Origin: Streptomyces sp. NBC_00443 | GTDB lineage: Bacteria > Actinomycetota > Actinomycetes > Streptomycetales > Streptomycetaceae | Reading direction: 5' to 3' | Length of the DNA stretch: 64,000 nt | NCBI RefSeq assembly: GCF_036014175.1 | Contig: NZ_CP107917.1 | Span: forward strand, 7,502,001-7,566,000 | In this document: positions 43,010 to 52,220 of the stretch, one piece after another | Position numbering within the stretch: position 1 is the first letter of the stretch | How the letters are laid out: each line of letters opens with the position of its first letter | The notes under the pieces: model-generated | Database searches by the model: none | What the model saw: only the letters and a program-made list of their open reading frames with translations | Told to the model about the DNA's origin: nothing | Program-made: the position numbers and the translations under genes

Positions 43010-43705
43010 ATGACCAGCACGGTCCCCGCACCAGTAACCCGTACGGCCGACGGCTCGGCCCTGCAGGCGGTCCTCCTCGACATGGACGGAACCCTGGTGG
43101 ACACCGAGGGCTTCTGGTGGGACGTCGAGGTCGAGGTCTTCGCGAGCCTGGGCCACACCCTCGACGACACCTGGCGCCATGTCGTGGTCGGCGGCCCGAT
43201 GAGCCGCAGCGCCGGGTTCCTGATCGAGGCCACCGGCGCCGACATCCCCCTCGCCGAGCTCACGCTGCTGCTGAACCAGGGCTTCGAGGACCGAATCGAC
43301 CGCGCCCTGCCGCTGATGCCGGGCGCGGCCCGGCTGCTGGCCGAGCTGGCCGCGTACGAGATCCCCACGGCCCTGGTCTCGGCCTCGCACCGGCGCATCA
43401 TCGACCGTGTGCTCACCTCGCTCGGCCCCCAGTACTTCGCGCTGACCGTCGCCGGCGACGAGGTGGAGCGCACCAAGCCGCACCCGGACCCGTACCTGTT
43501 CGCCGCGGCCGGACTGGGCGCCGATCCCGCCCGATGCGCGGTCGTCGAGGACACCGCGACCGGCGTCGCCGCGGCGGAGGCCGCCGGCTGTCATGTGGTG
43601 GCCGTGCCGTCGGTCGCGCAGATCACCCCGGCTGCCCGGCGCACCGTGGTGACCTCGCTGGAAGAGGTCGATCTGGCATTTCTGCGCGGCCTGATCACCG
43701 TCTGA
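43010..43705 (+). CDS. HAD-superfamily phosphatase (beta-phosphoglucomutase-like)
   Basis: Phosphatase of 231 aa. Motif I LLDMDGTLVDTE (nucleophile Asp about residue 24), motif II VSASHRRI, motif III lysine in VERTKPHPDPYLFA, and motif IV VVEDTATGVAAAEAAG. A helical C1 cap domain lies between motifs I and II. The ribosome site AAGGAGG is strong. It follows metH in the same direction, an association common in actinobacteria. Probably a sugar-phosphate phosphatase; the substrate is unknown. Confidence 0.9.
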   Translation: MTSTVPAPVTRTADGSALQAVLLDMDGTLVDTEGFWWDVEVEVFASLGHTLDDTWRHVVVGGPMSRSAGFLIEATGADIPLAELTLLLNQGFEDRIDRALPLMPGAARLLAELAAYEIPTALVSASHRRIIDRVLTSLGPQYFALTVAGDEVERTKPHPDPYLFAAAGLGADPARCAVVEDTATGVAAAEAAGCHVVAVPSVAQITPAARRTVVTSLEEVDLAFLRGLITV

Positions 43706-44149
43706 CGACGACTGACAACGTCCGACAGCGGAAATAGGGCCGGTGTTCACCCAGCGTGCAGCACCGATAGCGCGGGAATTCCGCAAGGGAATTCGAGTGG
43801 CGCCCGATGGCTGAATTCCGGTGCGCGCCAGGACCGTTCAGTTTGTGACGTTTACCACTGCTCGCGGGGTCGACAGGTGACCCGCCGTGTGCAGTACCCC
43901 CGCTGTGGAGGGCTTGGGGCACACCTTTGTGTCCCGATTGATGGATCGGTGCACGAATCCTTCCGGTCCAAGGTTTCCGGTGCGTTCGCGACCGGCTCCA
44001 CAGCGTGATGGGGGCTCAACTCCGGTCGCGGCGAACGCTCCTGCGGGCGCGGACTAACCTCGTCGCGAGAACATCGAACTTACCCCGTGATCCGCCGCGA
44101 CACCCCTGCATGCCGGGTACACGGAGTCGACAGCTGGAGAAACCCGAGC
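43706..44149. other. 444-bp region upstream of the solute-binding protein genes
   Basis: No gene with coding character was found. GAATTC occurs three times within 43 bp (43776, 43789, 43813), once as the palindrome GGAATTCC, in an unusually AT-rich patch. The last part (44050-44149) should contain the promoter of the first lipoprotein gene (candidate TAACCT at 44055-44060). Confidence 0.4.
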
Positions 44150-45754
44150 ATGAACCGCAAGAGTTTGGTGCTGCCGGCCGTCATCGGCCTGCTTGTGCCG
44201 GTTCTCGCCGCCTGTGGCGGAACCGACAGCGGCAGCGACAGCGGCGACGCGATCGTCGTCGGCACCACTGACGCGTTCACTGCCTCGAAGGACGCTCCCG
44301 CACCGCTCGATCCGGCATACGCCTACGACGTCGGCACTTGGAACATCCTGCGCCAGACCGTGCAGACCCTGATGATCCAGCCGCGCGGCGAGGGCGAACC
44401 GGTACCCGAGGCCGCCCAGACCTGCGGCTTCACCGACAGCGGCAACGAACGCTACGCGTGCACCCTGCGCAAGGACCTGAAGTTCGCGAACGGCGACCCG
44501 GTCACCGCGGACGATGTGAAGTACTCCATCGACCGCGCCCGCGCCCTCAAGGCCGACAGCGGCGTCTTCGCCCTGCTGTCCACCATCGACACCGTCGAGA
44601 CCCAGGGCGACCGCGAGGTCGTCTTCCACCTCAAGACCGCCGACGCCACCTTCCCGTTCAAGCTGTCCACCCCGGTCGCGGGCATCGTCGACCCGGACAT
44701 CTACGCCAAGGACAAGCTGCGCGACGGCTTCGAGCTCGACGGCTCAGGCCCGTACACCCTCCAGGCCGAGGTCAAGAACGACGAACTGGTCTCCGCCGTG
44801 TTCACCAAGAACCCCGACTACAAGGGGAGTCTGAAGGTGAACAACGACAAGGTCGAACTGCGCAACTTCGCGGACGCCGACGAGATGGGCACCGCCCTCG
44901 ACAAGGGCGACATCGACCTGATGACCCGCACCATGTCGCCCGAGCAGATCCAGAAGCTGTCGGCCGACTCCGACGACACCGTCGACCTCGTCGACATGTC
45001 CGGCCTGGAAATCCGCTACCTGGCCTTCAACACCAACGACGCGTCGGTCCGTACGAAGGCCGTCCGCCAGGCCATGGCACAGGTCATCGACCGCGGCGAA
45101 CTCGTCTCCAAGGTCTACGGCTCCCAGGCCGAACCGCTGTACTCGCTGGTCCCCGCCAGCATCACGGGCCATTCCAACGCGTTCTTCAACAAGTACGGCG
45201 ACCCGAGCACCGCCAAGGCCAAGTCCCTGCTGGAGGAGGCCGACGTCACCACCCCGGTGAAGCTCACGCTGCACTACACCACCGACCACTACGGCTCGGC
45301 CACGAAGAAGGAGTTCGAGCTGCTGAAGAAGCAGCTCAACGACAGCGGCCTGTTCGACGTCGACATCAAGGGCGCCCCCTGGGCGACGTTCCGCCCCGCC
45401 GAGCAGAAGGGCGAGTACGAGGTCTACGGCATGGGCTGGTTCCCGGACTTCCCGGACGCCGACAACTACCTCGCGCCCTTCCTCGACAAGGACAACTTCC
45501 TCGGCTCGCCGTACGCCAACAGCACGATCCGCAACACCCTCATCCCGGAGTCCCGCCGCGTCGCCGACCGGCTGTCGGCGTCCGGCAGCCTGACGGACAT
45601 TCAGGACATCGTCGCCGATGACGTGCCCGTGCTGCCGCTGTGGCAGGGCAAGCAGTTCGTCGCCGCCGGCGACGACGTCACGGGCACGGCATACGTGCTC
45701 AACTCCTCCTCGACCCTTCAGCTGTGGGAGCTCGGCCGTGGCGTGAGCGGCTGA
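44150..45754 (+). CDS. Peptide/nickel-type ABC transporter substrate-binding lipoprotein
   Basis: SBP family 5 lipoprotein of 534 aa. The signal peptide ends in the lipobox VLAAC (lipidated Cys about residue 22), then a Gly/Ser/Asp linker. Family features: PAYAYDVGTWNILRQTVQTL, LRKDLKFANGDPVTADDVKYS and VPVLPLWQGKQFVAAGDDVTG. It captures oligopeptides or similar ligands outside the membrane. A paralogue follows 100 bp downstream. No permease or ATPase gene lies nearby, so both would use components encoded elsewhere. It was probably produced by tandem duplication. Confidence 0.92.
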   Translation: MNRKSLVLPAVIGLLVPVLAACGGTDSGSDSGDAIVVGTTDAFTASKDAPAPLDPAYAYDVGTWNILRQTVQTLMIQPRGEGEPVPEAAQTCGFTDSGNERYACTLRKDLKFANGDPVTADDVKYSIDRARALKADSGVFALLSTIDTVETQGDREVVFHLKTADATFPFKLSTPVAGIVDPDIYAKDKLRDGFELDGSGPYTLQAEVKNDELVSAVFTKNPDYKGSLKVNNDKVELRNFADADEMGTALDKGDIDLMTRTMSPEQIQKLSADSDDTVDLVDMSGLEIRYLAFNTNDASVRTKAVRQAMAQVIDRGELVSKVYGSQAEPLYSLVPASITGHSNAFFNKYGDPSTAKAKSLLEEADVTTPVKLTLHYTTDHYGSATKKEFELLKKQLNDSGLFDVDIKGAPWATFRPAEQKGEYEVYGMGWFPDFPDADNYLAPFLDKDNFLGSPYANSTIRNTLIPESRRVADRLSASGSLTDIQDIVADDVPVLPLWQGKQFVAAGDDVTGTAYVLNSSSTLQLWELGRGVSG

Positions 45755-45860
45755 CCTCACCCGTGCCCGGCGGCCACGACCAGGGCGCCGGCACGGCCCG
45801 GGATCCAGCACGGGTGCCCGGGGTACCTCGCAACCGACGACAAGGCACTCGTAAGTGAAC

Positions 45861-47435
45861 ATGCGCAACCAGTGGCCGGTCCTGCCCGTCGTGGCAGGGC
45901 TGGCCTCCGGCCTGCTGACCGGCTGTGGAACGGAGACCGGGGACGCCGGGGGGACCGGTACCTCGGTGGTCATGGGGATGTCGGACGACGTCCTGGCCAC
46001 CGACCCCGCTTCCGGCTACGACCCCGGCTCCTGGCTGTTGTTCAACAACGTCTTCCAGTCGCTGCTCAGCTTCCCCAAGGGCGCCACCGAACCGCAGCCC
46101 GAGGCCGCTGAGCAGTGCGCCTTCTCCGACACGCAGACGACGGTCTACAGGTGCACGCTCAGAGACGGCCTGAAGTTCAGCAACGGTGACGCGCTCACCG
46201 CGGAGGATGTCAAGTTCTCCTTCGACCGCATGCTGAAGATCAACGACCCCGACGGCCCCGCGGTCATGTTCCCCACGCTCGACAAGGTCGAGACGCCCGA
46301 CGACAAGACGGTCGTCTTCCAGCTCAACACCCCCGACGCCACCTTCCCGAGCAAGATAGCCTCCGGCGCCGGCTCCATCGTCGACCAGGAACAGTACGAC
46401 GCGAGCGGGCTGCGCAAGGACGACCAGGCGGTCGGTTCCGGCCCGTACAAGCTCGACAAGTTCGACGACGACGAGGCCGTCTTCTCCGTCAACGAGAACT
46501 ACAAGGGCACCGCGAAGGTACAGAACGACGGCGTGACCCTGAAGTTCTTCCACGGCGACCAGGACGCCCTGAAGAAGGCCCTGAGCGCCAAGGAGGTCGA
46601 CATCGCCTACCGCGGCCTCACCGCGGGCGGCATCGCCGACGTCGAGAAGTCCGGCGGCGACTCCGGTGTAGAGGTCGTCGAGGGCAGCAGCGCCGAGGTC
46701 CAGCACCTCGTCTTCAACCTGGACGACCCGGTCGCAGGCCAGCTCGGCGTCCGAAAGGCCATGGCCTACCTCATCGACCGTGACGCCCTCATCAAGGACG
46801 TCTACCAGGGCACGGCCACGCCGCTGTACTCGATCATCCCGGCCGGCATCAGCGGCCACAACACGGCCTTCTTCGACACCTACGGCGCCCGCCCCTCCAA
46901 GGAGAAGGCCGCCGCGGCCCTGCAGGACGAGGGCATCGAGGGCAAGGTCAAGCTGACTCTCTGGTCCACTCCGTCGCGCTACGGCCCGGCCACCGACCAG
47001 GAGTTGCAGACGATCGCGCAGCAGCTCAACGCCAGCGGCCTGTTCGACGCCGATGTGCAGTCCGTCGCGTTCGACCAGTACGAGAAGGACATCGCCGACG
47101 GCAAGTACGGCGTGTACGTGAAGGGCTGGATTCCGGACTACCCGGACGCCGACAGCTTCACGGCCCCCTTCTTCGGCAAGGGCAACGTGCTGGGCAACAA
47201 CTACAGCAACGACGCCATCACCGGCACGCTCATCCCGCGCACCGCCGCCGAGAGCGACCGCGCCGCGACGGACGACGAGTTCAACGAACTCCAGGACATC
47301 GTGGCCCGGGAACTCCCCGTCCTTCCGGTCTGGCAGGCCAAGCAGTACGCGGTCGTCCGCGACAACGTCTACGGCCTGGAGTACTGCCTCGACGCCTCCA
47401 CCGTGTTCCGCTTCTGGGAGCTGAGCAAGGGCTGA
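45861..47435 (+). CDS. Second family 5 substrate-binding lipoprotein (paralogue)
   Basis: Protein of 524 aa from ATG 45861 (GTG 45855 adds two residues). Lipobox LLTGC (Cys about 22). It has the same domain plan as the upstream gene: ASGYDPGSWLLFNNVFQSL, LRDGLKFSNGDALTAEDVKFS, PLYSIIPAGISGHNTAFF (compare PLYSLVPASITGHSNAFF) and LPVLPVWQAKQYAVV. The conserved parts align along their whole length, which supports duplication, but many pocket-region residues differ, so ligands may differ. No transporter membrane genes are linked. Confidence 0.92.
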   Translation: MRNQWPVLPVVAGLASGLLTGCGTETGDAGGTGTSVVMGMSDDVLATDPASGYDPGSWLLFNNVFQSLLSFPKGATEPQPEAAEQCAFSDTQTTVYRCTLRDGLKFSNGDALTAEDVKFSFDRMLKINDPDGPAVMFPTLDKVETPDDKTVVFQLNTPDATFPSKIASGAGSIVDQEQYDASGLRKDDQAVGSGPYKLDKFDDDEAVFSVNENYKGTAKVQNDGVTLKFFHGDQDALKKALSAKEVDIAYRGLTAGGIADVEKSGGDSGVEVVEGSSAEVQHLVFNLDDPVAGQLGVRKAMAYLIDRDALIKDVYQGTATPLYSIIPAGISGHNTAFFDTYGARPSKEKAAAALQDEGIEGKVKLTLWSTPSRYGPATDQELQTIAQQLNASGLFDADVQSVAFDQYEKDIADGKYGVYVKGWIPDYPDADSFTAPFFGKGNVLGNNYSNDAITGTLIPRTAAESDRAATDDEFNELQDIVARELPVLPVWQAKQYAVVRDNVYGLEYCLDASTVFRFWELSKG

Positions 47436-47478
47436 CGGGCGTCGTACGCGACGCACCTGCGCTAAGCAGGAAAACAAG

Positions 47479-47514
47479 CGGAGGGCGCCCCTTCTCAGGA
47501 AGAGGCGCCCTCCG
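47479..47514. terminator. Bidirectional terminator
   Basis: CGGAGGGCGCC pairs with GGCGCCCTCCG around a 14-nt loop, between the convergent lipoprotein and response regulator genes. Confidence 0.7.
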
Positions 47515-47531
47515 CGGCGTCGTACGGGCTC

Positions 47532-48203
47532 CTACTGGGCGCCGGGACGCACCAGCCCGCTCTCGTACGCGTACACCGCGGCCTGCACCCGGTCCCGCAG
47601 GCCCAGCTTGGTCAGGACGTGACCCACATGCGTCTTGACGGTCGTCTCGCTGACGAAGAGGTCGGCGGCGATCTCGGCATTGGACAGGCCCCGCGCCACC
47701 AGCTTCAGCACCTCCACCTCGCGGTCCGTCAGCGTGTGCAGGGTGTCCGGAACCGGCTCGTCGCCCGACGGCAGATGCGTGGCGTACTTGTCGAGCAGCC
47801 GGCGCGTGATGCTCGGCGCGAGCATCGCCTCGCCGCCGGCGACCACCCGGATCGCCTGCACCAGCTCATTGGCCGGGGCGTCCTTCAGCAGGAAACCGCT
47901 GGCTCCGGCCTTGAGCGCCTCCACCACATACTCGTCGAGATCGAACGTGGTCAGCACCAGCACCTTCGCCGGGCCGTCCCGCCCGGGACCGGTGATCTGC
48001 CGTGTCGCCTCGACCCCGTCCATCCGAGGCATGCGGATGTCCATCAGAACCACGTCGGGCTGCAGGGCCCGCACCTGGTCGAGAGCTTGGAGGCCGTCAC
48101 CGGCCTCGCCCACGACCGCGATGTCCTGCTCCGCCTCCAGAATCATCCGGAAGCCGGTACGCAGCAGGGGCTGGTCGTCGACCAGTAGGACGCGGATGGC
48201 CAC
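47532..48203 (-). CDS. NarL/LuxR-family response regulator (orphan)
   Basis: Response regulator of 223 aa. The receiver domain (1-120) has acidic D9/D10, phospho-acceptor D55 (VLMDIRMPRMDG), TT at the switch position and the conserved Lys in FLLKDAPA. The LuxR HTH (about 155-215) has LTDREVEVLKLVARGLSNAEIAADLFVSETTVKTHVGHVL. GTG 48203 is the start. No histidine kinase gene is adjacent, so its partner is encoded elsewhere. It is followed upstream (15 bp) by the RecB-like gene on the same strand, a possible read-through arrangement. Confidence 0.93.
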   Translation of the reverse strand: MAIRVLLVDDQPLLRTGFRMILEAEQDIAVVGEAGDGLQALDQVRALQPDVVLMDIRMPRMDGVEATRQITGPGRDGPAKVLVLTTFDLDEYVVEALKAGASGFLLKDAPANELVQAIRVVAGGEAMLAPSITRRLLDKYATHLPSGDEPVPDTLHTLTDREVEVLKLVARGLSNAEIAADLFVSETTVKTHVGHVLTKLGLRDRVQAAVYAYESGLVRPGAQ

Positions 48204-48218
48204 GTGAGTCTCCTTCGC

Positions 48219-49232
48219 CTAGTCCGGGCCCATTCTGCCCTGCGCACCGCCGCCGGACTCGCCCGCCCTGACCGGCAACGGATACGGCGGGGGAGTGCCG
48301 CCGAATTCTGGGCAGTGGGCCTGGTGGTCGCACCAGCCGCACAGCTTCGTCTGCCGGGGACGCCACTCGCCCGTCTCGGTCGCCACCCGGATCGCCTCCC
48401 ACAGCGCCAGCAGCTTGCGCTCGACCCGCTCCAGGTCGGCGAGGACCGGGTCGTACGTCAGCACGTCACCGCTGCCGAGATAGACGAGCTGAAGCCGGCG
48501 CGGAATCACCTTCTTCAGCCGCCACACGACCAGGGCGTAGAACTTCATCTGGAACAGCGCACCCTCGGCGTACTCGGGCCGGGGCGCCTTGCCCGTCTTG
48601 TAGTCGACGATCCGCACCTCGCCCGTGGGCGCCACGTCGACGCGGTCGATGATGCCGCGCAGCCGCAGCCCCGAGTCCAGCTCGGCCTCGATGAACAGCT
48701 CCCGCTCGGCGGGCTCCAGCCGGGTCGGATCCTCCAGACCGAACCACCGCTCCACGAGCCGCTCCGCCTCACCGAGCCAGGTCGCCAGCCGCTCGCCCTC
48801 GGGATCGTCCGCGAACAGCTCCACGATCTCCGGCCTGCTCTCCCGCAGCCGGTCCCACTGGCCCGGGATGAGGGACTTGGCGCGCGGCGCGGTCCGCTCG
48901 GCGGCCGGGGCGTCGAAGAGCCGCTCCAGCACCGCGTGCACCAGCGTGCCCTTCGTCGCAGCCGCGCTCGGCTTCTCGGGCAGCCGGTCGATCACCCGGA
49001 ACCGGTAGAGCAGCGGGCACTGCATGAAGTCACTGGCACGGGAAGGGGACAGCGAGGCCGGCGCTATCGCCGGGCGCACGGCCGTGCCGCCCGCTGTGGC
49101 CGCGCTCTCACCCGCGTCGACCACCGTCGCCGTACTGTCCGCCCCCACCGGGTACTCGTCCGTCACCGGCTCTGCCACCGGCGCGGCCTCACTGCCGCAG
49201 TCGCCCGCGGCACCCTCCGTGCTCGTCTCCAT
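48219..49232 (-). CDS. RecB-family PD-(D/E)XK nuclease with Fe-S cysteines
   Basis: Protein of 337 aa. After a disordered N terminus (1-58) comes the nuclease: SPSRASDFMQCPLLYRFR (first cluster Cys C72), KGTLVHAVLERLF, and the active-site core RGIIDRVDVAPTGEVRIVDYKTGK (Asp, Asp-Tyr-Lys). The terminal Cys group LCGWCDHQAHCPEF completes a probable 4Fe-4S staple as in AddB/Cas4-type nucleases. The family (Rv2119-like in mycobacteria, from memory) sits near trmI and arc in many actinobacteria; a DNA-repair role is probable. ATG 49232 was chosen; GTG 49238 would add two residues. Confidence 0.88.
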   Translation of the reverse strand: METSTEGAAGDCGSEAAPVAEPVTDEYPVGADSTATVVDAGESAATAGGTAVRPAIAPASLSPSRASDFMQCPLLYRFRVIDRLPEKPSAAATKGTLVHAVLERLFDAPAAERTAPRAKSLIPGQWDRLRESRPEIVELFADDPEGERLATWLGEAERLVERWFGLEDPTRLEPAERELFIEAELDSGLRLRGIIDRVDVAPTGEVRIVDYKTGKAPRPEYAEGALFQMKFYALVVWRLKKVIPRRLQLVYLGSGDVLTYDPVLADLERVERKLLALWEAIRVATETGEWRPRQTKLCGWCDHQAHCPEFGGTPPPYPLPVRAGESGGGAQGRMGPD

Positions 49233-49407
49233 GACCACAGACCATACGGCCCACCACTGACAGTGACCCAGCCCCGGCCGTTACGGCCGGGGCGCACGGG
49301 GAAACAGAGGGGGTGCCGGGGCGAAACGCGCCGCGACGGCCGCATACCATCGACCCGAGACCCATCCGCCCGACAGGCGCGGAAAACGCTGCGAACGAGG
49401 GGACACC

Positions 49408-50946
49408 GTGGACGAGAGCGGCGGGAGCGGGCACCCGCGTTCCGGCACCGACGAGTCGACCGAGCGCCGAGCAGACCGTGAGACCCCGGCGACCGAACCC
49501 GCACGCCCCGACCCGACCCCGTCCGACGAGCAGCCCAAGGACGGCGCACGCGGCACAGGCGACAGCGGCGACACCACTCCCGGCCCCGCGACACCGGCCT
49601 CGTCCGAGTCCCGTGAGGAAGCGCCCCCCGCCCCCGGCGACGCCACCGGCCCGCATACCCCTGACCGTCGCGACGCCGACCACCCGTTCCCGCAGGCCTC
49701 CCACAGCGACCGGCACCCGCACCCCGACACCCACCCCGACCGCCCTCTCGCCCACTCCGGCACCACCAAGGGCCGACCTCCGAAGCGCCCCAAGGACCCC
49801 CGCGGTGGACTCCTCATGGGCCGGCCGTTCGGCGTGCCCGTCTACGTGGCCCCCAGCTGGTTCCTGGTCGCCGCGCTCATCACCTGGGTGTTCGGCGGAC
49901 AGCTCGACCGCGTGCTGCCCGAACTCGGTGCCGTCCGCTACCTCGTCTCCCTCTTCTTCGCGGTCGCCTTCTACGCCTCCGTCCTCGTCCACGAACTCGC
50001 CCACACCGTCGCCGCGCTCCGCTTCAAGCTGCCCGTGCGCCGTATCCAGCTGCAGTTCTTCGGCGGGGTCTCCGAGATCGAGAAGGAGGCCGAGACGCCG
50101 GGACGCGAGTTCGTACTGGCCTTCGTCGGACCGCTGCTCTCCCTCGTCCTCTCCGGCGTCTTCTACGGCGCCCTGCAGGCCGTCGAACCCGGCACCGTCC
50201 CCGGCGTCCTGCTGGCCGGCCTGATGATCTCCAACCTCATCGTGGCCGCCTTCAACCTGCTCCCCGGCCTGCCCCTCGACGGTGGCCGCATGCTCCGCGC
50301 GGTCGTGTGGAAGATCACCGGCAGGCCGATGACCGGCACCGTCGCCGCCGCCTGGGTCGGCCGCGCCCTCGCCGTCTCCGTCCTCGTCGGGCTCCCATGG
50401 CTCACCCAGTCCGGCGCGCTCGGCGCCGACGCCGTGGACAACGTCGGCATGGACACCGTCATGGACGCCCTGCTGGCCGCCATCCTCGCCGCGATCATCT
50501 GGACCGGCGCCGGCAACAGCCTGCGCATGGCCCGCCTGCGCGAGCACCTCCCCGACCTGCGCGCCCGCACCCTCACCCGCCGCGCCGTCCCCGTCGAGAC
50601 GGACACCCCCCTGTCCGAGGCCCTGCGCCGCGCCAACGACGCCGGCGCCCGCGCCCTGGTCGTCGTCGACGCCGACGGCAACCCCCTCTCCCTCGTCCGC
50701 GAGGCCGCCATCGTCGGCGTACCCGAACACCGCCGCCCCTGGGTCGCCGTCAGCGGCTTGGCCCAGGACCTGACCGACGGCATGCGCGTCTCCGCAGAAC
50801 TGGCCGGAGAGGACCTCCTCGACACCCTTCGCGCGACCCCCGCCACCGAGTACCTGGTCGTCGAGGAGACCGGCGAAATCTACGGCGTCCTGTCGGCAGC
50901 GGATGTCGAGCGCGCCTTCGTGAAGGCGATGGCCCGCCCGAACTGA
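49408..50946 (+). CDS. Site-2 protease family membrane metallopeptidase with CBS domains
   Basis: Protein of 512 aa with GTG start. Residues 1-135 are disordered (Pro/Asp/Ser/Thr-rich). About six membrane segments follow, with the zinc site VLVHELAHTVA (about 196-206) and FNLLPGLPLDGGRML (about 285-299, third zinc ligand Asp). The C-terminal part (about 390-510) is a pair of CBS-like modules (VPVETDTPLSEALRRANDAGARALVVVD region, YLVVEETGEIYGVLSAADV). Such SpoIVFB/Rv2625-type proteases cut membrane substrates. It is divergent from the RecB-like gene and upstream of trmI by 74 bp. Confidence 0.9.
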   Translation: MDESGGSGHPRSGTDESTERRADRETPATEPARPDPTPSDEQPKDGARGTGDSGDTTPGPATPASSESREEAPPAPGDATGPHTPDRRDADHPFPQASHSDRHPHPDTHPDRPLAHSGTTKGRPPKRPKDPRGGLLMGRPFGVPVYVAPSWFLVAALITWVFGGQLDRVLPELGAVRYLVSLFFAVAFYASVLVHELAHTVAALRFKLPVRRIQLQFFGGVSEIEKEAETPGREFVLAFVGPLLSLVLSGVFYGALQAVEPGTVPGVLLAGLMISNLIVAAFNLLPGLPLDGGRMLRAVVWKITGRPMTGTVAAAWVGRALAVSVLVGLPWLTQSGALGADAVDNVGMDTVMDALLAAILAAIIWTGAGNSLRMARLREHLPDLRARTLTRRAVPVETDTPLSEALRRANDAGARALVVVDADGNPLSLVREAAIVGVPEHRRPWVAVSGLAQDLTDGMRVSAELAGEDLLDTLRATPATEYLVVEETGEIYGVLSAADVERAFVKAMARPN

Positions 50947-51008
50947 GCACCGCTCTCCCGAGCGGTGCCCGCCGTTTCCCGGTGGTCGGCGGCCCCCCGA
51001 AACGCCGG

Positions 51009-51014
51009 TAGGCT
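51009..51014 (+). promoter_or_regulatory. -10 box of a leaderless trmI promoter
   Basis: TAGGCT lies six bases before ATG 51021 with no ribosome site in the gap, the same arrangement as at mshC. Confidence 0.5.
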
Positions 51015-51020
51015 GTTCAC

Positions 51021-51923
51021 ATGTCCGAACCGACCGGTGCCGCCCGCAGGCGCGGGCCCTTCAAGGTCGGGGACCAGGTTCAGCTGACCGACCCCAAGGG
51101 CCGCCACTACACGTTCACGCTCGAGGCCGGGAAGAACTTCCACACCCACAAGGGTTCCTTCCCGCACGACGAACTGATCGGCGCTCCCGAGGGCAGCGTT
51201 GTCCGCACCACCGGGAACGTCGCCTACCTCGCGCTGCGCCCCCTGCTCCCCGACTACGTCCTGTCCATGCCCCGCGGCGCCGCCGTGGTCTACCCCAAGG
51301 ACGCGGGGCAGATCCTCGCCTTCGCCGACATCTTCCCCGGCGCACGCGTCGTCGAGGCCGGCGTCGGCTCCGGCTCGCTCAGCAGCTTCCTGCTGCGCGC
51401 CATCGGCGACCAGGGCATGCTGCACTCCTACGAGCGCCGCGAGGACTTCGCCGAGATCGCGCAGGCGAACGTGGAGCGCTACTTCGGCGGCCCCCACCCC
51501 GCCTGGCAGCTCACCGTCGGCGACCTCCAGGACAACCTGTCCGACACCGACGTCGACCGTGTCATCCTCGACATGCTCGCCCCCTGGGAGTGCCTGGAGG
51601 CCGTCTCCAAGGCGCTCGTCCCCGGCGGCATTCTCTGCTGCTACGTCGCCACCACCACTCAGCTCGCCCGGACCGTCGAGTCCATCCGCGAGATCGGCTG
51701 CTTCAACGAGCCGACCTCCTGGGAGACGATGATCCGCAACTGGCACGTCGAGGGCCTGGCCGTCCGCCCCGACCACCGGATGATCGGCCACACCGGCTTC
51801 CTGCTGACCGCCCGGCGCCTGGCCGACGGAGTCGAGCCGCCCATGCGCCGCCGCCGCCCCGCCAAGGGCGCCTACGGCGACGACTACGAAGGCCCCAACG
51901 CCGACGGAGGCAACCGCCGCTGA
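51021..51923 (+). CDS. trmI: tRNA (adenine(58)-N1)-methyltransferase
   Basis: SAM-dependent methyltransferase of 300 aa that makes m1A58 in the tRNA T loop. The N-terminal beta domain (about 1-75) is followed by a Rossmann domain with motif I VVEAGVGSGSLSSFLLRAIG (about 110-129), motif II HSYERREDFAEIAQANVERYFG, and the catalytic-region motif DRVILDMLAPWECLEAVSKAL. The C terminus is basic (MRRRRPAKGAYGDDYEG). The gene-order partner of arc in actinobacteria, it lies about 1.5 kb upstream of arc here. The mRNA appears leaderless. Confidence 0.95.
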   Translation: MSEPTGAARRRGPFKVGDQVQLTDPKGRHYTFTLEAGKNFHTHKGSFPHDELIGAPEGSVVRTTGNVAYLALRPLLPDYVLSMPRGAAVVYPKDAGQILAFADIFPGARVVEAGVGSGSLSSFLLRAIGDQGMLHSYERREDFAEIAQANVERYFGGPHPAWQLTVGDLQDNLSDTDVDRVILDMLAPWECLEAVSKALVPGGILCCYVATTTQLARTVESIREIGCFNEPTSWETMIRNWHVEGLAVRPDHRMIGHTGFLLTARRLADGVEPPMRRRRPAKGAYGDDYEGPNADGGNRR

Positions 51924-51952
51924 CGCGGCCCCTGTGCCACGATCAACGCAGA

Positions 51953-52002
51953 GGCGCTGTGGTCGAGTTCCCGGAACGCCGCCGGAACTCGACCACAGCG
52001 CC
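51953..52002 (+). terminator. Terminator after trmI
   Basis: A perfect 19-bp stem (GGCGCTGTGGTCGAGTTCC and its complement) with a 12-nt loop, followed by TTTCTG, begins 30 bp past the trmI stop. Confidence 0.85.
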
Positions 52003-52220
52003 TTTCTGTTGACGCACCAGCCCACGAACCCACAAGCCGACAAATCCACGAGACGACAACCTGCTCGTCCGAACGCCGCACGACACCCGCACGCCCCCCC
52101 ACGCACCCCCAACCACCACACCGGCACCGGAACTCCACACCCCGCCGTTCCCCCGCACTGTGACGTGTGGCACCATGCTGGCCACCCCCACCGGCACAGC
52201 CCTCACAGGAGACGCTCCTA

